NCBI RefSeq assembly: GCF_033170385.1
Contig: NZ_CP126170.1
Span: forward strand, 2,256,001-2,320,000
Origin: Xanthomonas rydalmerensis
GTDB taxonomy: Bacteria; Pseudomonadota; Gammaproteobacteria; Xanthomonadales; Xanthomonadaceae
Reading direction: 5' to 3'
Length of the DNA stretch: 64,000 nt
Below the pieces are notes generated by a model. That model worked only from the letters and a program-made list of their open reading frames with translations. It was not told the DNA's origin and searched no databases. Shown here piece after piece: positions 36,073 to 46,265 of the stretch. The number at the start of each line of letters is the position of its first letter. Position 1 is the stretch's first letter. Position numbers and translations under genes: made by a program.

Positions 36073-39000
36073 TGCACGGCGCCGATCCCGACGCGCACGC
36101 GCCGCCTGCGCCCGCCGCTGCGCACGGCGGCGGCCTGGTGGAATTCGCCACCCGCCGCCGCGTGACCATCGCGATGATCACCCTGACCATGCTGCTGTTC
36201 GGCGCGATCGCGCTGCACGGGCTCAAGGTGAACCTGCTGCCGGACCTGAGCTATCCGACCCTGACCGTGCGCACCGAATACGCCGGCGCCGCGCCGTCGG
36301 AGATCGAGACGCTGGTGACCGAGCCGGTGGAGGAAGCGGTCGGCGTGGTCAAGAACCTGCGCAAGCTCAAGTCGGTGTCGCGCACCGGGCAGAGCGACGT
36401 GGTGCTGGAGTTCGCCTGGGGCACCAACATGGACCAGGCCAGCCTGGAGGTGCGCGACAAGATGGAGGCGCTGTCGCTGCCGCTGGAGGCCAAGGCGCCG
36501 GTGCTGCTGCGCTTCAATCCGTCCACCCAGCCGATCATGCGCCTGGTGCTGTCGAGCAAGACCGCCGCGCACAGCGACGCCGAGGCGGTGCGCGCGCTGA
36601 CCCAGTTGCGCCGCTACGCCGACGAGGATCTGAAGAAGAAGCTGGAGCCGGTGGCGGGCGTGGCCGCGGTCAAGGTCGGCGGCGGCCTGGAGGACGAGAT
36701 CCAGGTGGATATCGACCAGCAGCGGCTGGCGCAGCTCAACATGCCGATCGACACGGTGATCGCGCGGCTCAAGGACGAGAACGTCAATCTCTCCGGCGGG
36801 CGCCTGGAGCAGGGCACGCAGCGCTACCTGGTGCGCACGGTCAATCAGTTCGCCGACCTGGACGAGATCCGCAACCTGTTGCTCACCACCCAGGGCGCCG
36901 GCGGCAACGCGGCGGACGCGGCCTTGCAGCAGATGTATGCGATCGCCGCCTCCACCGGTTCGGAAGCCGCGATCGCGGCCGCGTCGGCAGCGCAGAGCGC
37001 GACGTCCAGCACGACCACCATAGTCGCCGGCGGCATGCCGATCCGGCTCAAGGACGTGGCGCAGGTGCGGCAGGGCTACAAGGAGCGCGAGGCGATCATC
37101 CGCCTGGGCGGCAAGGAAGCGGTGGAACTGGCCATCTACAAGGAAGGCGACGCCAACACCGTGTCCACCGCCGCGGCGCTGCGCAAGCGCCTGGAACAGC
37201 TGCAGGCGCAGATCCCGGCCGACGCCGAGTTGACCACGTTGGAAGACCAGTCGCGCTTCATCGAGCACGCCATCGGCGACGTAAAGAAGGATGCGGTGAT
37301 CGGCGGCCTGCTGGCGATCCTGATCATCTTCCTGTTCCTGCGCGACGGCTGGAGCACGTTCGTGATCGGCCTGTCGCTGCCGGTGTCGATCGTGACCACG
37401 TTCTTCTTCATGGGCCAGCTCGGGCTGAGCCTCAACGTGATGTCGTTGGGCGGGCTGGCGCTGGCCACCGGCCTGGTGGTGGACGACTCGATCGTGGTGC
37501 TGGAAAGCATCGCCAAGGCGCGCGAGCGCGGCCTGAGCGTGCTCGATGCGGCGATCGTCGGCACCCGCGAGGTCGGCATGGCGGTGGTCGCCTCGACCCT
37601 GACCACGATCGCGGTGTTCCTGCCGCTGGTGTTCGTGGAAGGCGTGGCCGGGCAACTGTTCCGCGACCAGGCGCTGACCGTGGCGATCGCCATTGCGATC
37701 TCGCTGGTGGTGTCCATGACCCTGATCCCGATGCTCAGTTCGCTGAAGGGCCGCCCGCCGCTGGCGTTCCCGGTGGAGCCGGCGGCGCCGCGCTGGCAGC
37801 CGCAGCGCGGCTGGCTGAAGCCGCTGGCCTGGAGCCGCCGCGGTGCCGGTGCGGCGGTGCGCGGCGTGTGCTTCGGCGTGGCCTGGTCGTGCGTGCGGCT
37901 GTGGCGCGGCGCGATGGCGGTGGTCGCGCCGGTGATGCGCAAGGCCAGCGACCTGGCGATGGCGCCGTACGCGCTGGCCGAGCGCGGCTACCTGCGGCTG
38001 TTGCCGGGCGCGCTGGCGCGTCCGGGTTGGGTGCTGGGGCTGGCGGCGCTGGCCTTCGCCGCGACGCTGGCGGTGGCGCCGCTGCTGGGCGCCGACCTGA
38101 TCCCGCAGCTGGCGCAGGACCGCTTCGAGATGACCGTGAAACTGCCGGCCGGTACGCCGTTGCGGCAGACCGACGCGCTGGTGCGCGAACTGCAGGAGGT
38201 CCACGGCAAGGATGCGGGCGTGCAGGCGCTGTACGGGGTCAGCGGCAGCGGCACCCGGCTCGACGCAAGCCCCACCGAGAGCGGCGAGAACATCGGCAAG
38301 CTGACCATCGCCATGGCCGGCGGCGGCAGTGCGCAGTTCGAGGCGCAGCAGAGCGAGCGCATGCGCGCGACGATGCGTAACCACCCGGGCGTGCAGGTCG
38401 GTTTCAGCCGGCCCGAGCTGTTCAGTTTCTCCACGCCGCTGGAGATCGAACTGCGCGGCCAGGATCTGCAGACCATCCAGCACGCCGGGCAGAAACTGGC
38501 GGCGCTGCTGCGCGGCAACGGCCATTTCGCCGACGTCAAATCCACGGTGGAGGAGGGCTTCCCGGAGATCCAGATCCGCTTCGACCAGGAGCGCGCCGGC
38601 GCGCTGGGCCTGACCACGCGGCAGATCGCCGACGTGGTGGTGAAGAAGGTGCGCGGCGACGTCGCCACCCGCTACAGCTTCCGCGACCGCAAGATCGACG
38701 TGCTGGTGCGCGCGCAGCAGAGCGACCGCTCCAGCGTCGACAGCATCCGCCGGCTGATCGTCAATCCGGGCAGCAGCCGGCCGGTGACCCTGGACGCGGT
38801 CGCCGACGTCGTCGCCACCACCGGGCCCAGCGAAATCCACCGCGCCGACCAGATCCGCGTGGCGATCGTCTCGGCCAACCTGCGCGACATCGACCTGGGC
38901 GGCGCGGTACGCGAAGTCGGCGCGATGGTGGCGCGCGATCCGCTCGGCGCCGGCGTCGGCATGCACATCGGCGGGCAGGGCGAGGAACTGGCGCAATCGG

Positions 39001-39578
39001 CGCGCTCGCTGCTGTTCGCGTTCGGCCTGGCGGTGTTCCTGGTGTACCTGGTGATGGCCTCGCAGTTCGAGTCGCTGCTGCATCCGTTCGTCATCCTGTT
39101 CACCATCCCGCTGGCGCTGGTCGGCGCGGTGCTGGCGCTGCTGCTGACCGGCAAGCCGGTGTCGGTGGTGGTGTTCATCGGCTTGATCCTGCTGGTGGGC
39201 CTGGTGACCAAGAACGCGATCATCCTGATCGACAAGGTCAACCAGTTGCGCGAGGAGGGCGTGGCCAAGCGCGCCGCGCTGATCGAAGGGGCGCGCTCGC
39301 GACTGCGGCCGATCGTGATGACCACGCTGTGCACATTGTTCGGCTTCCTGCCGCTGGCGATCGCCAGTGGCGAGGGCGCCGAGGTGCGCGCGCCGATGGC
39401 GATCACCGTGATCGGCGGGCTGCTGGTGTCGACGCTGTTGACCCTGCTGGTGATCCCGGTGGTCTACGACCGCCTGGATCGCCGCGCCGACGCGTACTAC
39501 GCCGAGCGCGGACGGCGCGCGCGGCAGCGCGAGCACGGCGAGCAGCGCTTGCAGGACGGTGAGGGCGCACCGGCATGA
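36072..39578 (+). CDS. RND efflux pump, first of tandem pair
   Basis: An inner-membrane proton-driven multidrug transporter of 1168 residues, longer than the usual 1020-1050. It has the HAE1 plan: N-terminal helix (VTIAMITLTMLLFGAIAL), porter domain, GLVVDDSIVVLESI with the TM4 aspartates, and a second half ending with VGLVTKNAIILIDKVNQLRE. The extra length is in a Ser/Ala-rich insert near 290-315 and a hydrophobic Arg-rich stretch of about 80-100 residues between halves (about 560-660). Probably works with the next protein as an MdtBC-like mixed trimer. Confidence 0.93.
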   Translation: MHGADPDAHAPPAPAAAHGGGLVEFATRRRVTIAMITLTMLLFGAIALHGLKVNLLPDLSYPTLTVRTEYAGAAPSEIETLVTEPVEEAVGVVKNLRKLKSVSRTGQSDVVLEFAWGTNMDQASLEVRDKMEALSLPLEAKAPVLLRFNPSTQPIMRLVLSSKTAAHSDAEAVRALTQLRRYADEDLKKKLEPVAGVAAVKVGGGLEDEIQVDIDQQRLAQLNMPIDTVIARLKDENVNLSGGRLEQGTQRYLVRTVNQFADLDEIRNLLLTTQGAGGNAADAALQQMYAIAASTGSEAAIAAASAAQSATSSTTTIVAGGMPIRLKDVAQVRQGYKEREAIIRLGGKEAVELAIYKEGDANTVSTAAALRKRLEQLQAQIPADAELTTLEDQSRFIEHAIGDVKKDAVIGGLLAILIIFLFLRDGWSTFVIGLSLPVSIVTTFFFMGQLGLSLNVMSLGGLALATGLVVDDSIVVLESIAKARERGLSVLDAAIVGTREVGMAVVASTLTTIAVFLPLVFVEGVAGQLFRDQALTVAIAIAISLVVSMTLIPMLSSLKGRPPLAFPVEPAAPRWQPQRGWLKPLAWSRRGAGAAVRGVCFGVAWSCVRLWRGAMAVVAPVMRKASDLAMAPYALAERGYLRLLPGALARPGWVLGLAALAFAATLAVAPLLGADLIPQLAQDRFEMTVKLPAGTPLRQTDALVRELQEVHGKDAGVQALYGVSGSGTRLDASPTESGENIGKLTIAMAGGGSAQFEAQQSERMRATMRNHPGVQVGFSRPELFSFSTPLEIELRGQDLQTIQHAGQKLAALLRGNGHFADVKSTVEEGFPEIQIRFDQERAGALGLTTRQIADVVVKKVRGDVATRYSFRDRKIDVLVRAQQSDRSSVDSIRRLIVNPGSSRPVTLDAVADVVATTGPSEIHRADQIRVAIVSANLRDIDLGGAVREVGAMVARDPLGAGVGMHIGGQGEELAQSARSLLFAFGLAVFLVYLVMASQFESLLHPFVILFTIPLALVGAVLALLLTGKPVSVVVFIGLILLVGLVTKNAIILIDKVNQLREEGVAKRAALIEGARSRLRPIVMTTLCTLFGFLPLAIASGEGAEVRAPMAITVIGGLLVSTLLTLLVIPVVYDRLDRRADAYYAERGRRARQREHGEQRLQDGEGAPA

Positions 39579-42500
39579 GCGTCGCCGAGTTCAGCATCCG
39601 CCGTCCGGTCACCACCATCATGTGCTTCGTGTCGTTGGTGGTGGTCGGGCTGATCGCGGCCTTCCGCCTGCCGCTGGAGGCCTTGCCGGACATCTCCGCG
39701 CCGTTCCTGTTCGTGCAGCTGCCGTACACCGGCTCGACCCCGGACGAGGTCGAGCGCAACCTGGTGCGGCCGACCGAGGAAGCGCTGGCGACGATGACCG
39801 GGATCAAGCGCATGCGCTCGACCGCCACCGCCGACGGCGCCAACATTTTCATCGAGTTCTCCGACTGGGACCGCGACATCGCCATCGCCGCTTCCGACGC
39901 GCGCGAGCGCATCGACGCGATCCGCGCCGATCTGCCGGCGGACCTGCGGCGCTACAACGTGTTCAAGTGGTCCAGCAGCGACCAGCCGGTGCTCAAGGTG
40001 CGCCTGGCCGGCGCGGCCGACCTGACCGGCGCCTACGACATGCTCGATCGCGAGTTCAAGCGCCGCCTGGAACGCATTCCCGGCGTGGCCAAGGTGTCGG
40101 TGTCCGGCGCGCCGCCGAACGAGGTCGAGATCGCCATCGCCCCGGACCGGCTCAGCGCGCACAACCTCAGCCTCAACCAGCTCAGCGAGCGCCTGGGCAA
40201 GCTCAACTTCTCGCTGTCGGCCGGGCAGATCGACGACAACGGCCAGCGCCTGCGGGTGCAGCCGATCGGCGAACTGCGCGACCTGCAGGAACTGCGCGAT
40301 CTGGTCATCGACAGCAAGGGCCTGCGCCTGGGCGACATCGCCGAGGTGCGGCTCAAGCCGACCCGGATGAGCTACGGCCGGCGCCTGGACGGACGCCCGG
40401 CGGTGGGCCTGGACGTGTTCAAGGAGCGCAGCGCCAACCTAGTCGAGGTCTCGCGCGCGGTGTTGGCCGAGGTCGAGCAGATCCGCAAGCAGCCGGCGCT
40501 GAGCGACGTGCAGATCAAGGTCATCGACAACCAGGGCAAGGCGGTGACCTCGTCGCTGGCGGAACTGGCCGAAGCCGGCGCGGTGGGCCTGCTGCTGTCG
40601 GTGACGGTGCTGTTCTTCTTCCTGCGCCACTGGCCGTCGACGCTGATGGTGACCCTGGCGATCCCGATCTGCTTCGCCATCACCCTGGGCTTCATGTACT
40701 TCGCCGGGGTCACCCTCAACATCCTGACCATGATGGGCCTGCTGCTGGCCGTCGGCATGCTGGTGGACAACGCCGTGGTGGTGGTGGAGAGCATCTACCA
40801 GGAGCGCGAGCGCATGCCCGACCAGCCGCAGCGCGCCTCCATCGTCGGCACCCGCAACGTTGCCATCGCGCTGTCGGCCGGCACCCTGTGCCACTGCATC
40901 GTGTTCGTACCGAACCTGTTCGGCGAGACCAACAACATCAGCATCTTCATGTCGCAGATCGCCATCACCATCTCGGTGTCGCTGCTGGCGTCGTGGCTGG
41001 TGGCGGTGAGCCTGATCCCGATGCTGTCGGCGCGCATGCGCACCCCGGCGCTGGTGCATTCCCCGCACGGACTGATCCCGCGCCTGCAGCGCCGCTACGC
41101 GCGGGTGCTGGCCTGGTCGCTGGCGCACCGCGGCTGGAGCGTGAGCGCGATCGTGCTGATCAGCGCGCTGAGCGTGATCCCGATGATGCAGACCAAGAAG
41201 GACATGTTCGGCGGCGACGGCGGCGAGCAGGTCTTCATCGGCTACCAATGGAAGGGCGCCTACACGCGCGAACAGATGGCCGAGGAAGTGACCCGGCTCG
41301 AACGCTTCATCGATGCGCGCCGCGCGCAATACCACGTGACCCAGGTGTATTCCTGGTTCAGCGAGGAGGAGGGCAGCAGCACCACGCTGACCGTGGACCT
41401 GAAGCAGGTCCGCGACCTGCCGGCGCTGATGGAACGCATCCGCAAGGAACTGCCGCGCTCGGCGCGGGTGGATTTCCACGTCGGCAACAGCAACGGCGGC
41501 GATGGCGGCAACGGCGGCGGGCAGACCGTGCAGGTGCAACTGGTCGGCGATTCCACCGAGGCGCTGCGCGCGCTGGCCGACGACGTGGTGCCGGTGCTGG
41601 CGCGGCGCAAGGAACTGCGCGACGTGCGCGTGGACAGCGGCGACCGCAGCACCGAACTGGCCGTGCGGGTGGACCGCGAGCGTGCCGCCGCGTTCGGCTT
41701 CAGCGCCGAGCAGGTTGCCAGCTTCGTCGGCCTGGCGCTGCGTGGCGCCTCCTTGCGCGAGTTCCGCCACGGCGACAACGAGGTGCCGGTGTGGGTGCGC
41801 TTCGCCGGCGCCGAGCAAACCTCGCCGGAGGATCTGGACAGCTTCAACGTGCGCACCCAGGACGGGCGCAGCGTGCCGCTGCTGAGCCTGGTCGAGACGC
41901 AACCGCGCGCGGCCGCGACCCAGATCGCCCGCACCAACCGCCAGACCACGCTGACCATCACCGCCAATCTCGGCGCCAAGGTCACCGCGCCGGAAGCAAA
42001 GCAGGCGATCGAGGACACGCTCAAGGCGGTCAGCTTCCCGGTCGGCTACCGCTACAGCTTCGACGGTGCGGACGGTCAGGACGACGACCAGGCCAGCCAG
42101 CAGATGCTGTTCAACTTGCTGATCGCGCTGCTGATGATCTACGTGGTGATGGCCGCGGTGTTCGAATCGCTGCTGTTCCCGGCGGCGATCATGAGCGGCG
42201 TGCTGTTCTCGGTGTTCGGCGTGTTCTGGCTGTTCTGGATCACCGGCACCAGCTTCGGGATCATGGCCTTCATCGGCATCCTGGTGCTGATGGGCGTGGT
42301 GGTGAACAACGGCATCGTGATGATCGAGCACATCAACAATCTGCGCCGGCGCGGCCTCGGCCGCACCGAGGCGCTGATCGAAGGCTCGCGCGAGCGCCTG
42401 CGGCCGATCATGATGACCATGGGCACGGCGATCCTGGCGATGGTGCCGATCTCGCTGACCACCACGCAGATGTTCGGCGACGGTCCGGCCTACTACCCGA

Positions 42501-42652
42501 TGGCCCGCGCCATCGCTGGCGGCCTGGCGTTCTCGACCGTGGTCAGCCTGCTGTTTCTGCCGACCATCTACGCGATGCTCGACGATCTCAGCAATGGCGC
42601 GGCGGGCTTGGTGCAGCGCGCGCGTGGTGTCGCCGCACCGCAAGCCGCATGA
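39575..42652 (+). CDS. RND efflux pump, second of tandem pair
   Basis: A 1025-residue HAE1-family pump with the normal length. The N-terminal helix is MCFVSLVVVGLIAAFRL, proton-relay aspartate in GMLVDNAVVVVESI and second-half motif VLMGVVVNNGIVMIEHIN. A Gly/Asn-rich loop (SNGGDGGNGGG) lies in the porter region. It starts in an ATGA overlap with the first pump. One adaptor plus two pumps recalls MdtABC and MuxABC; no outer-membrane factor gene follows, so TolC is presumably supplied elsewhere. Confidence 0.95.
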   Translation: MSVAEFSIRRPVTTIMCFVSLVVVGLIAAFRLPLEALPDISAPFLFVQLPYTGSTPDEVERNLVRPTEEALATMTGIKRMRSTATADGANIFIEFSDWDRDIAIAASDARERIDAIRADLPADLRRYNVFKWSSSDQPVLKVRLAGAADLTGAYDMLDREFKRRLERIPGVAKVSVSGAPPNEVEIAIAPDRLSAHNLSLNQLSERLGKLNFSLSAGQIDDNGQRLRVQPIGELRDLQELRDLVIDSKGLRLGDIAEVRLKPTRMSYGRRLDGRPAVGLDVFKERSANLVEVSRAVLAEVEQIRKQPALSDVQIKVIDNQGKAVTSSLAELAEAGAVGLLLSVTVLFFFLRHWPSTLMVTLAIPICFAITLGFMYFAGVTLNILTMMGLLLAVGMLVDNAVVVVESIYQERERMPDQPQRASIVGTRNVAIALSAGTLCHCIVFVPNLFGETNNISIFMSQIAITISVSLLASWLVAVSLIPMLSARMRTPALVHSPHGLIPRLQRRYARVLAWSLAHRGWSVSAIVLISALSVIPMMQTKKDMFGGDGGEQVFIGYQWKGAYTREQMAEEVTRLERFIDARRAQYHVTQVYSWFSEEEGSSTTLTVDLKQVRDLPALMERIRKELPRSARVDFHVGNSNGGDGGNGGGQTVQVQLVGDSTEALRALADDVVPVLARRKELRDVRVDSGDRSTELAVRVDRERAAAFGFSAEQVASFVGLALRGASLREFRHGDNEVPVWVRFAGAEQTSPEDLDSFNVRTQDGRSVPLLSLVETQPRAAATQIARTNRQTTLTITANLGAKVTAPEAKQAIEDTLKAVSFPVGYRYSFDGADGQDDDQASQQMLFNLLIALLMIYVVMAAVFESLLFPAAIMSGVLFSVFGVFWLFWITGTSFGIMAFIGILVLMGVVVNNGIVMIEHINNLRRRGLGRTEALIEGSRERLRPIMMTMGTAILAMVPISLTTTQMFGDGPAYYPMARAIAGGLAFSTVVSLLFLPTIYAMLDDLSNGAAGLVQRARGVAAPQAA

Positions 42653-42676
42653 GCTTTTCGTAGGAGCTTTTCGTAG
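42651..42676. repeat. 13-base tandem duplication at the efflux operon end
   Basis: GAGCTTTTCGTAG occurs twice in a row (42651-42663 and 42664-42676). The first copy begins inside the stop codon of the pump gene and the second runs into the REP-like element. It looks like slippage or an insertion scar at the repeat edge. Confidence 0.8.
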
Positions 42677-42742
42677 GAGCGGCTTCAGCCGCGACAGGCG
42701 TCCCAGGGAAGGCCCGTCGCGTCTGAAGCCGCTCCTACGAGG
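42672..42742. repeat. REP-like palindromic repeat
   Basis: A perfect 17-bp inverted repeat, CGTAGGAGCGGCTTCAG (42672-42688) and its complement (42723-42739), encloses a 34-base centre. It lies between the convergent pump and TraB genes and could end both transcripts. Ends match the repeat at 22373-22459. Confidence 0.8.
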
Positions 42743-42759
42743 TCAATGCTTCGGCTGGT

Positions 42760-44052
42760 TTAACCCGCCAGCTTGCCGAAGATGCGGAAGCCGGCCAGCC
42801 ACACGCCGAGCATGCTGCCCAGGTTGGTCAGCAGGAAGGTCAGCACCACGCGCGAGACGCGGTTGCGATACCAACCGCGCAGGTTCTGCGCATCGTCGCG
42901 CAGCGCCAGGAAGTCGCCATAGGCCGGCTTGCGCATGTGCACTTCGACCAGGGCGCTGAACGCACCGGCCGGCACGCCGGGGCGGAACGGCTTCAGCGGC
43001 GCGGCGATGGCGCCGGCGATCACGCTCAGCGGATGGCCGCCGGCCAGGATGCAACCCAGCCCGGCCAGACCGCCGGTGAACAACACCCACTGCAGCAACA
43101 GGTCGGTGCCCAGGGCGAAGCCGCCATGCCAGTAGCCCCAGGCCACGCCGCCCAGCACCAGCGCGGTCAGGGTCAGGGTGATCCACGGCACCTTCTTCTT
43201 GGTTTGCACCTCTTCCAGCGCCTTGCGCAGCGTCGCGGGATCGTCCTGGTCGCCCTGCAGGTGCCGCGCCAGGCCGGCCAGGTGGCCCGCACCGACCACC
43301 GCCAGTACCTCGCGCACGCCGGCACCGGTGGAGCCGTCCAGTGGCTCGGCGTTGCCGGCCAGCGGCAGCGCGCGCTGTTGCGCCTGTTCCTCGCGCAGAC
43401 GCGTGGCCATGTAGCGGTCGCGCTCGGCGATGATGGTGTCGTACAGCGCCGGGCTTTCGCTGGCGAAGTCGCCGAAGCTGGCCTCGAGCATGTCGCCCTG
43501 CTTGAGCTTCTCGATCTCCGCCTCGCCGACCTCGTCGGAGGCGAACAGGCCGCCGAGCAGGCCGCTGGCCAGCTTCAGCTTGCCGAAGAAGCCGAGCCGG
43601 CTGGAGGCGCGCTTGAAGGTCAGGCCGACTTCGCGATCGACCAGGTACACCGGCAACTGCCGTTCGCGCGCCAGCAGCACCGCGCGCTTGAGCTCGGCGC
43701 CGGGCTCGATGCCCAGTTGCTCGGCCAGGCGCCGCTGGTAGGCGGCCAGCGCCAGGTTGGCGGCGAACAGGGCCACGCGGCCTTTGCGGATCACCTGCAC
43801 CAGGTCCAGCTTGGTCAGTGCGTCCGGATCGGTCAGTGCCTGCAGGCGCTGCGGGTCCAGTTCCACCGCCACCGCGTCGAAACGGCCGCTGCCGATCGCC
43901 CGTTCCACGGCGGCGACGCTGGCCAGGGACACGTGCGCGGTGCCGAGCAGGGTGTAGCGGATGCCGTCGCGTTCGACGATGCGGTACGGCTGGCCGTCGA
44001 ACAGCGCGTCGTCGCCGTCGGCCTGGGAAAGTTCGTTCATTCCATCACTCAT
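42760..44052 (-). CDS. TraB/PrgY-family protein
   Basis: A 430-residue membrane protein. The N-terminal domain has the TraB family motifs YTLLGTAHVSLASVAAVE and AVAVELDPQRLQAL, then VVGAGHLAGL at about 270, recalling GTAHV and GxxH metal-protease-like motifs. The C-terminal part has about four hydrophobic segments (LTLTALVLGGVAWGYWHGGF and others). PrgY of Enterococcus lowers pheromone activity; the role in Gram-negative bacteria is not established. Ends by the REP-like repeat. Confidence 0.88.
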   Translation of the reverse strand: MSDGMNELSQADGDDALFDGQPYRIVERDGIRYTLLGTAHVSLASVAAVERAIGSGRFDAVAVELDPQRLQALTDPDALTKLDLVQVIRKGRVALFAANLALAAYQRRLAEQLGIEPGAELKRAVLLARERQLPVYLVDREVGLTFKRASSRLGFFGKLKLASGLLGGLFASDEVGEAEIEKLKQGDMLEASFGDFASESPALYDTIIAERDRYMATRLREEQAQQRALPLAGNAEPLDGSTGAGVREVLAVVGAGHLAGLARHLQGDQDDPATLRKALEEVQTKKKVPWITLTLTALVLGGVAWGYWHGGFALGTDLLLQWVLFTGGLAGLGCILAGGHPLSVIAGAIAAPLKPFRPGVPAGAFSALVEVHMRKPAYGDFLALRDDAQNLRGWYRNRVSRVVLTFLLTNLGSMLGVWLAGFRIFGKLAG

Positions 44053-44196
44053 CGGAGGGCGCCTCGGCAGCGCCGGGGCTCAGCAGGCAGGGGGGTGAGG
44101 GCATTGGCCGCGACCGGCATGGGCGCCTGCGGCCGGGGCGCGCTGCGCCGCAGGGAGCGGCGCCGCACAGGCGAAGACCCGGCACGGCGCTGCGGG

Positions 44197-45081
44197 TCAG
44201 TCGATGTAGCGCTTCAGCAGGTCGCCGTAGGCATCGATGCGGCGGTCGCGCAGGAACGGCCAGATTCGCCGAACGTGCTCGCTGCGCTGCAGGTCCACGT
44301 CGCAGACCAGCACGGTCGGCTCGCCACCGGCCTCGGCGATGAACTCGCCCTGCGGGCCGAGCACGTGGCTGTTGCCCCAGAACTGGATGCCCGACGCGCC
44401 CAGCGGCGAGGGCTCGTGGCCGACCCGGTTGCAGCTCAGTACCGGCACGCCATTGGCCACCGCATGGCCGCGATGGCTGAGGATCCAGGCATCGCGCTGG
44501 CGTTCCTGTTCGGCCTGTTCGTCGTTGGGATCCCAGCCGATCGCAGTCGGATACAGCAGCAGTTCGGCGCCGGCCAGCGCCATCAGTCGCGCCGCTTCCG
44601 GGTACCACTGGTCCCAGCACACCAGCACGCCGAGGCGGCCGACCGAGGTCTGGATCGGGGTGAAGCCCAGATCGCCCGGGGTGAAGTAGAACTTCTCGTA
44701 GAAGCCCGGATCGTCGGGGATGTGCATCTTGCGGTACTTGCCCAGCAGGCTGCCGTCCTTTTCGAACACCACCGCCGTGTTGTGGTACAGCCCGGCGGCG
44801 CGGCGCTCGAACAGCGAGCCGACCAGAACCACACCGTGGCGCTTGGCCAGGGCGCCCAGGCGCTCGGTGCTGGGGCCGGGAATCGGCTCGGCCAGGTCGA
44901 ATTCGTCCACCGACTCGTGCTGGCAGAAGTACGCGCCGTTGTGCAGTTCCTGCAGCAGCACCAACTGCGCGCCCTGCGCGGCGGCCTCGGCCACACGCGA
45001 TTCGATCGCTGCCAGGTTCGCCGCGGCGTCGCCGTGGTTGCGCTCCTGGATCAGCGCGACGGAAAGAGTGGTTCGGGTCAT
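44197..45081 (-). CDS. aguB: N-carbamoylputrescine amidase
   Basis: A nitrilase-superfamily enzyme of 294 residues that turns N-carbamoylputrescine into putrescine, CO2 and ammonia. The Glu-Lys-Cys triad is E45 (LLQELHNG), K118 (KYRKMHIPD) and C155 (LVCWDQWYPE). It follows aguA on the same strand 146 bases downstream, completing the agmatine-to-putrescine route. Confidence 0.96.
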   Translation of the reverse strand: MTRTTLSVALIQERNHGDAAANLAAIESRVAEAAAQGAQLVLLQELHNGAYFCQHESVDEFDLAEPIPGPSTERLGALAKRHGVVLVGSLFERRAAGLYHNTAVVFEKDGSLLGKYRKMHIPDDPGFYEKFYFTPGDLGFTPIQTSVGRLGVLVCWDQWYPEAARLMALAGAELLLYPTAIGWDPNDEQAEQERQRDAWILSHRGHAVANGVPVLSCNRVGHEPSPLGASGIQFWGNSHVLGPQGEFIAEAGGEPTVLVCDVDLQRSEHVRRIWPFLRDRRIDAYGDLLKRYID

Positions 45082-45227
45082 TGCGGAATCAAGGTTCGCG
45101 GTAAACCGGCATGGTAGCGCGGATGGCCGCGCGGCAGGTTCCAGGGAGATGAATCCCGCGCTGCGCGTGGCGGCGGCGCGGGTGGTGTGGTCGGCGCTGC
45201 GCCGGCGTGCGGCGCAGGCGCGGCGGC

Positions 45228-46265
45228 TCAGTCCGCCAGCAATCCGGCCGGCAGCTGCATGGTGATGCAGTGCAGGCTGCCGTTCTGCCAGATCAGCGCG
45301 CGGCAGGGGATCGGCACGATCTCGTGCTGCGGGAAGGCCTGCGCCATTACCGCCTGCGCCTGCGCATCGGACGCGTCGCCGTAGGCCGGCATCAGCACCG
45401 CACCGTTGACGATCAGGAAATTGGCATAGGACGCGGCCAGGCGCCGGCCATCGTCGATCACCGGTTGCGCCCACGGCAGCGGAAACAACCGATAAGGCAC
45501 GCCGTCGGCGGTACGCAATGCGGCCAGTTCGGCGCCCATCGCCTGCAGCTCGGCGTAGTGCGAATCGCCGGCGTCGTCGCAGGCCTGGTAAACGATCGCG
45601 TCGGGGCTGGCGAAGCGGGCGAGGGTGTCGATGTGCGCGTCGGTGTCGTCGCCTTCCAGATAGCCGTGATCCAGCCACAGCACGCGCTGCTGCGCCAGCC
45701 AGTCGGCCAGGTCGTGGCTGAGCGATTCGCGGCTGCGCTGCGGATGCCGCTCGTGCAGGCACTGCCAGGTGGTCAGCAGGGTGCCGGCACCGTCGCAGTC
45801 GATGGCGCCGCCTTCCAGGGCGAAATCGATGCGGCGCACGTCGCTGTCGGCGAACAGGCCTTGCTCGGCCAGCACGCCCACCAACTGGTCGTCGCGGCTG
45901 GCCTGGAACTTGCCGCCCCAGCCGGTGAAGCGGAAATCCAGCAACTGGAAGCCGCCGCCGGCGCGCGCCAGGGTGATCGGGCCGGAATCGCGCAGCCAGG
46001 TGTCGTCGTACTCGGCCTCGACGAAGCGCACCCGCTGCATGTCCACACGCGCCGAGCGCAGCCGCGCCTCGGCATAGATCTGCAGGTCGGCGTCGGCCAC
46101 GCAGATCAGCACCCGCTGGAAGCGCACGATCGCCGCGACCAGGGCGATGTAGGTCTCCTCGACCTCGGCCAGGCGCTCGGCCCAGTCGGTGCCGGCATGC
46201 GGCCAGGCGATAAGGATGGCGGACTGCGGTTCCCATTCTGCGGGAAGGCGAAGGCGATCAGTCAT
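45228..46265 (-). CDS. aguA: Agmatine deiminase
   Basis: A 345-residue guanidine-modifying enzyme that converts agmatine to N-carbamoylputrescine. N-terminal substrate region PAEWEPQSAILIAWPHAGTD, then DDTWLRDSGPI and EGGAIDCDG as in the family. The catalytic cysteine is C333 in GSLHCITMQ; the family usually has GNIHC. First gene of the pair with aguB; no regulator is adjacent. Confidence 0.96.
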   Translation of the reverse strand: MTDRLRLPAEWEPQSAILIAWPHAGTDWAERLAEVEETYIALVAAIVRFQRVLICVADADLQIYAEARLRSARVDMQRVRFVEAEYDDTWLRDSGPITLARAGGGFQLLDFRFTGWGGKFQASRDDQLVGVLAEQGLFADSDVRRIDFALEGGAIDCDGAGTLLTTWQCLHERHPQRSRESLSHDLADWLAQQRVLWLDHGYLEGDDTDAHIDTLARFASPDAIVYQACDDAGDSHYAELQAMGAELAALRTADGVPYRLFPLPWAQPVIDDGRRLAASYANFLIVNGAVLMPAYGDASDAQAQAVMAQAFPQHEIVPIPCRALIWQNGSLHCITMQLPAGLLAD

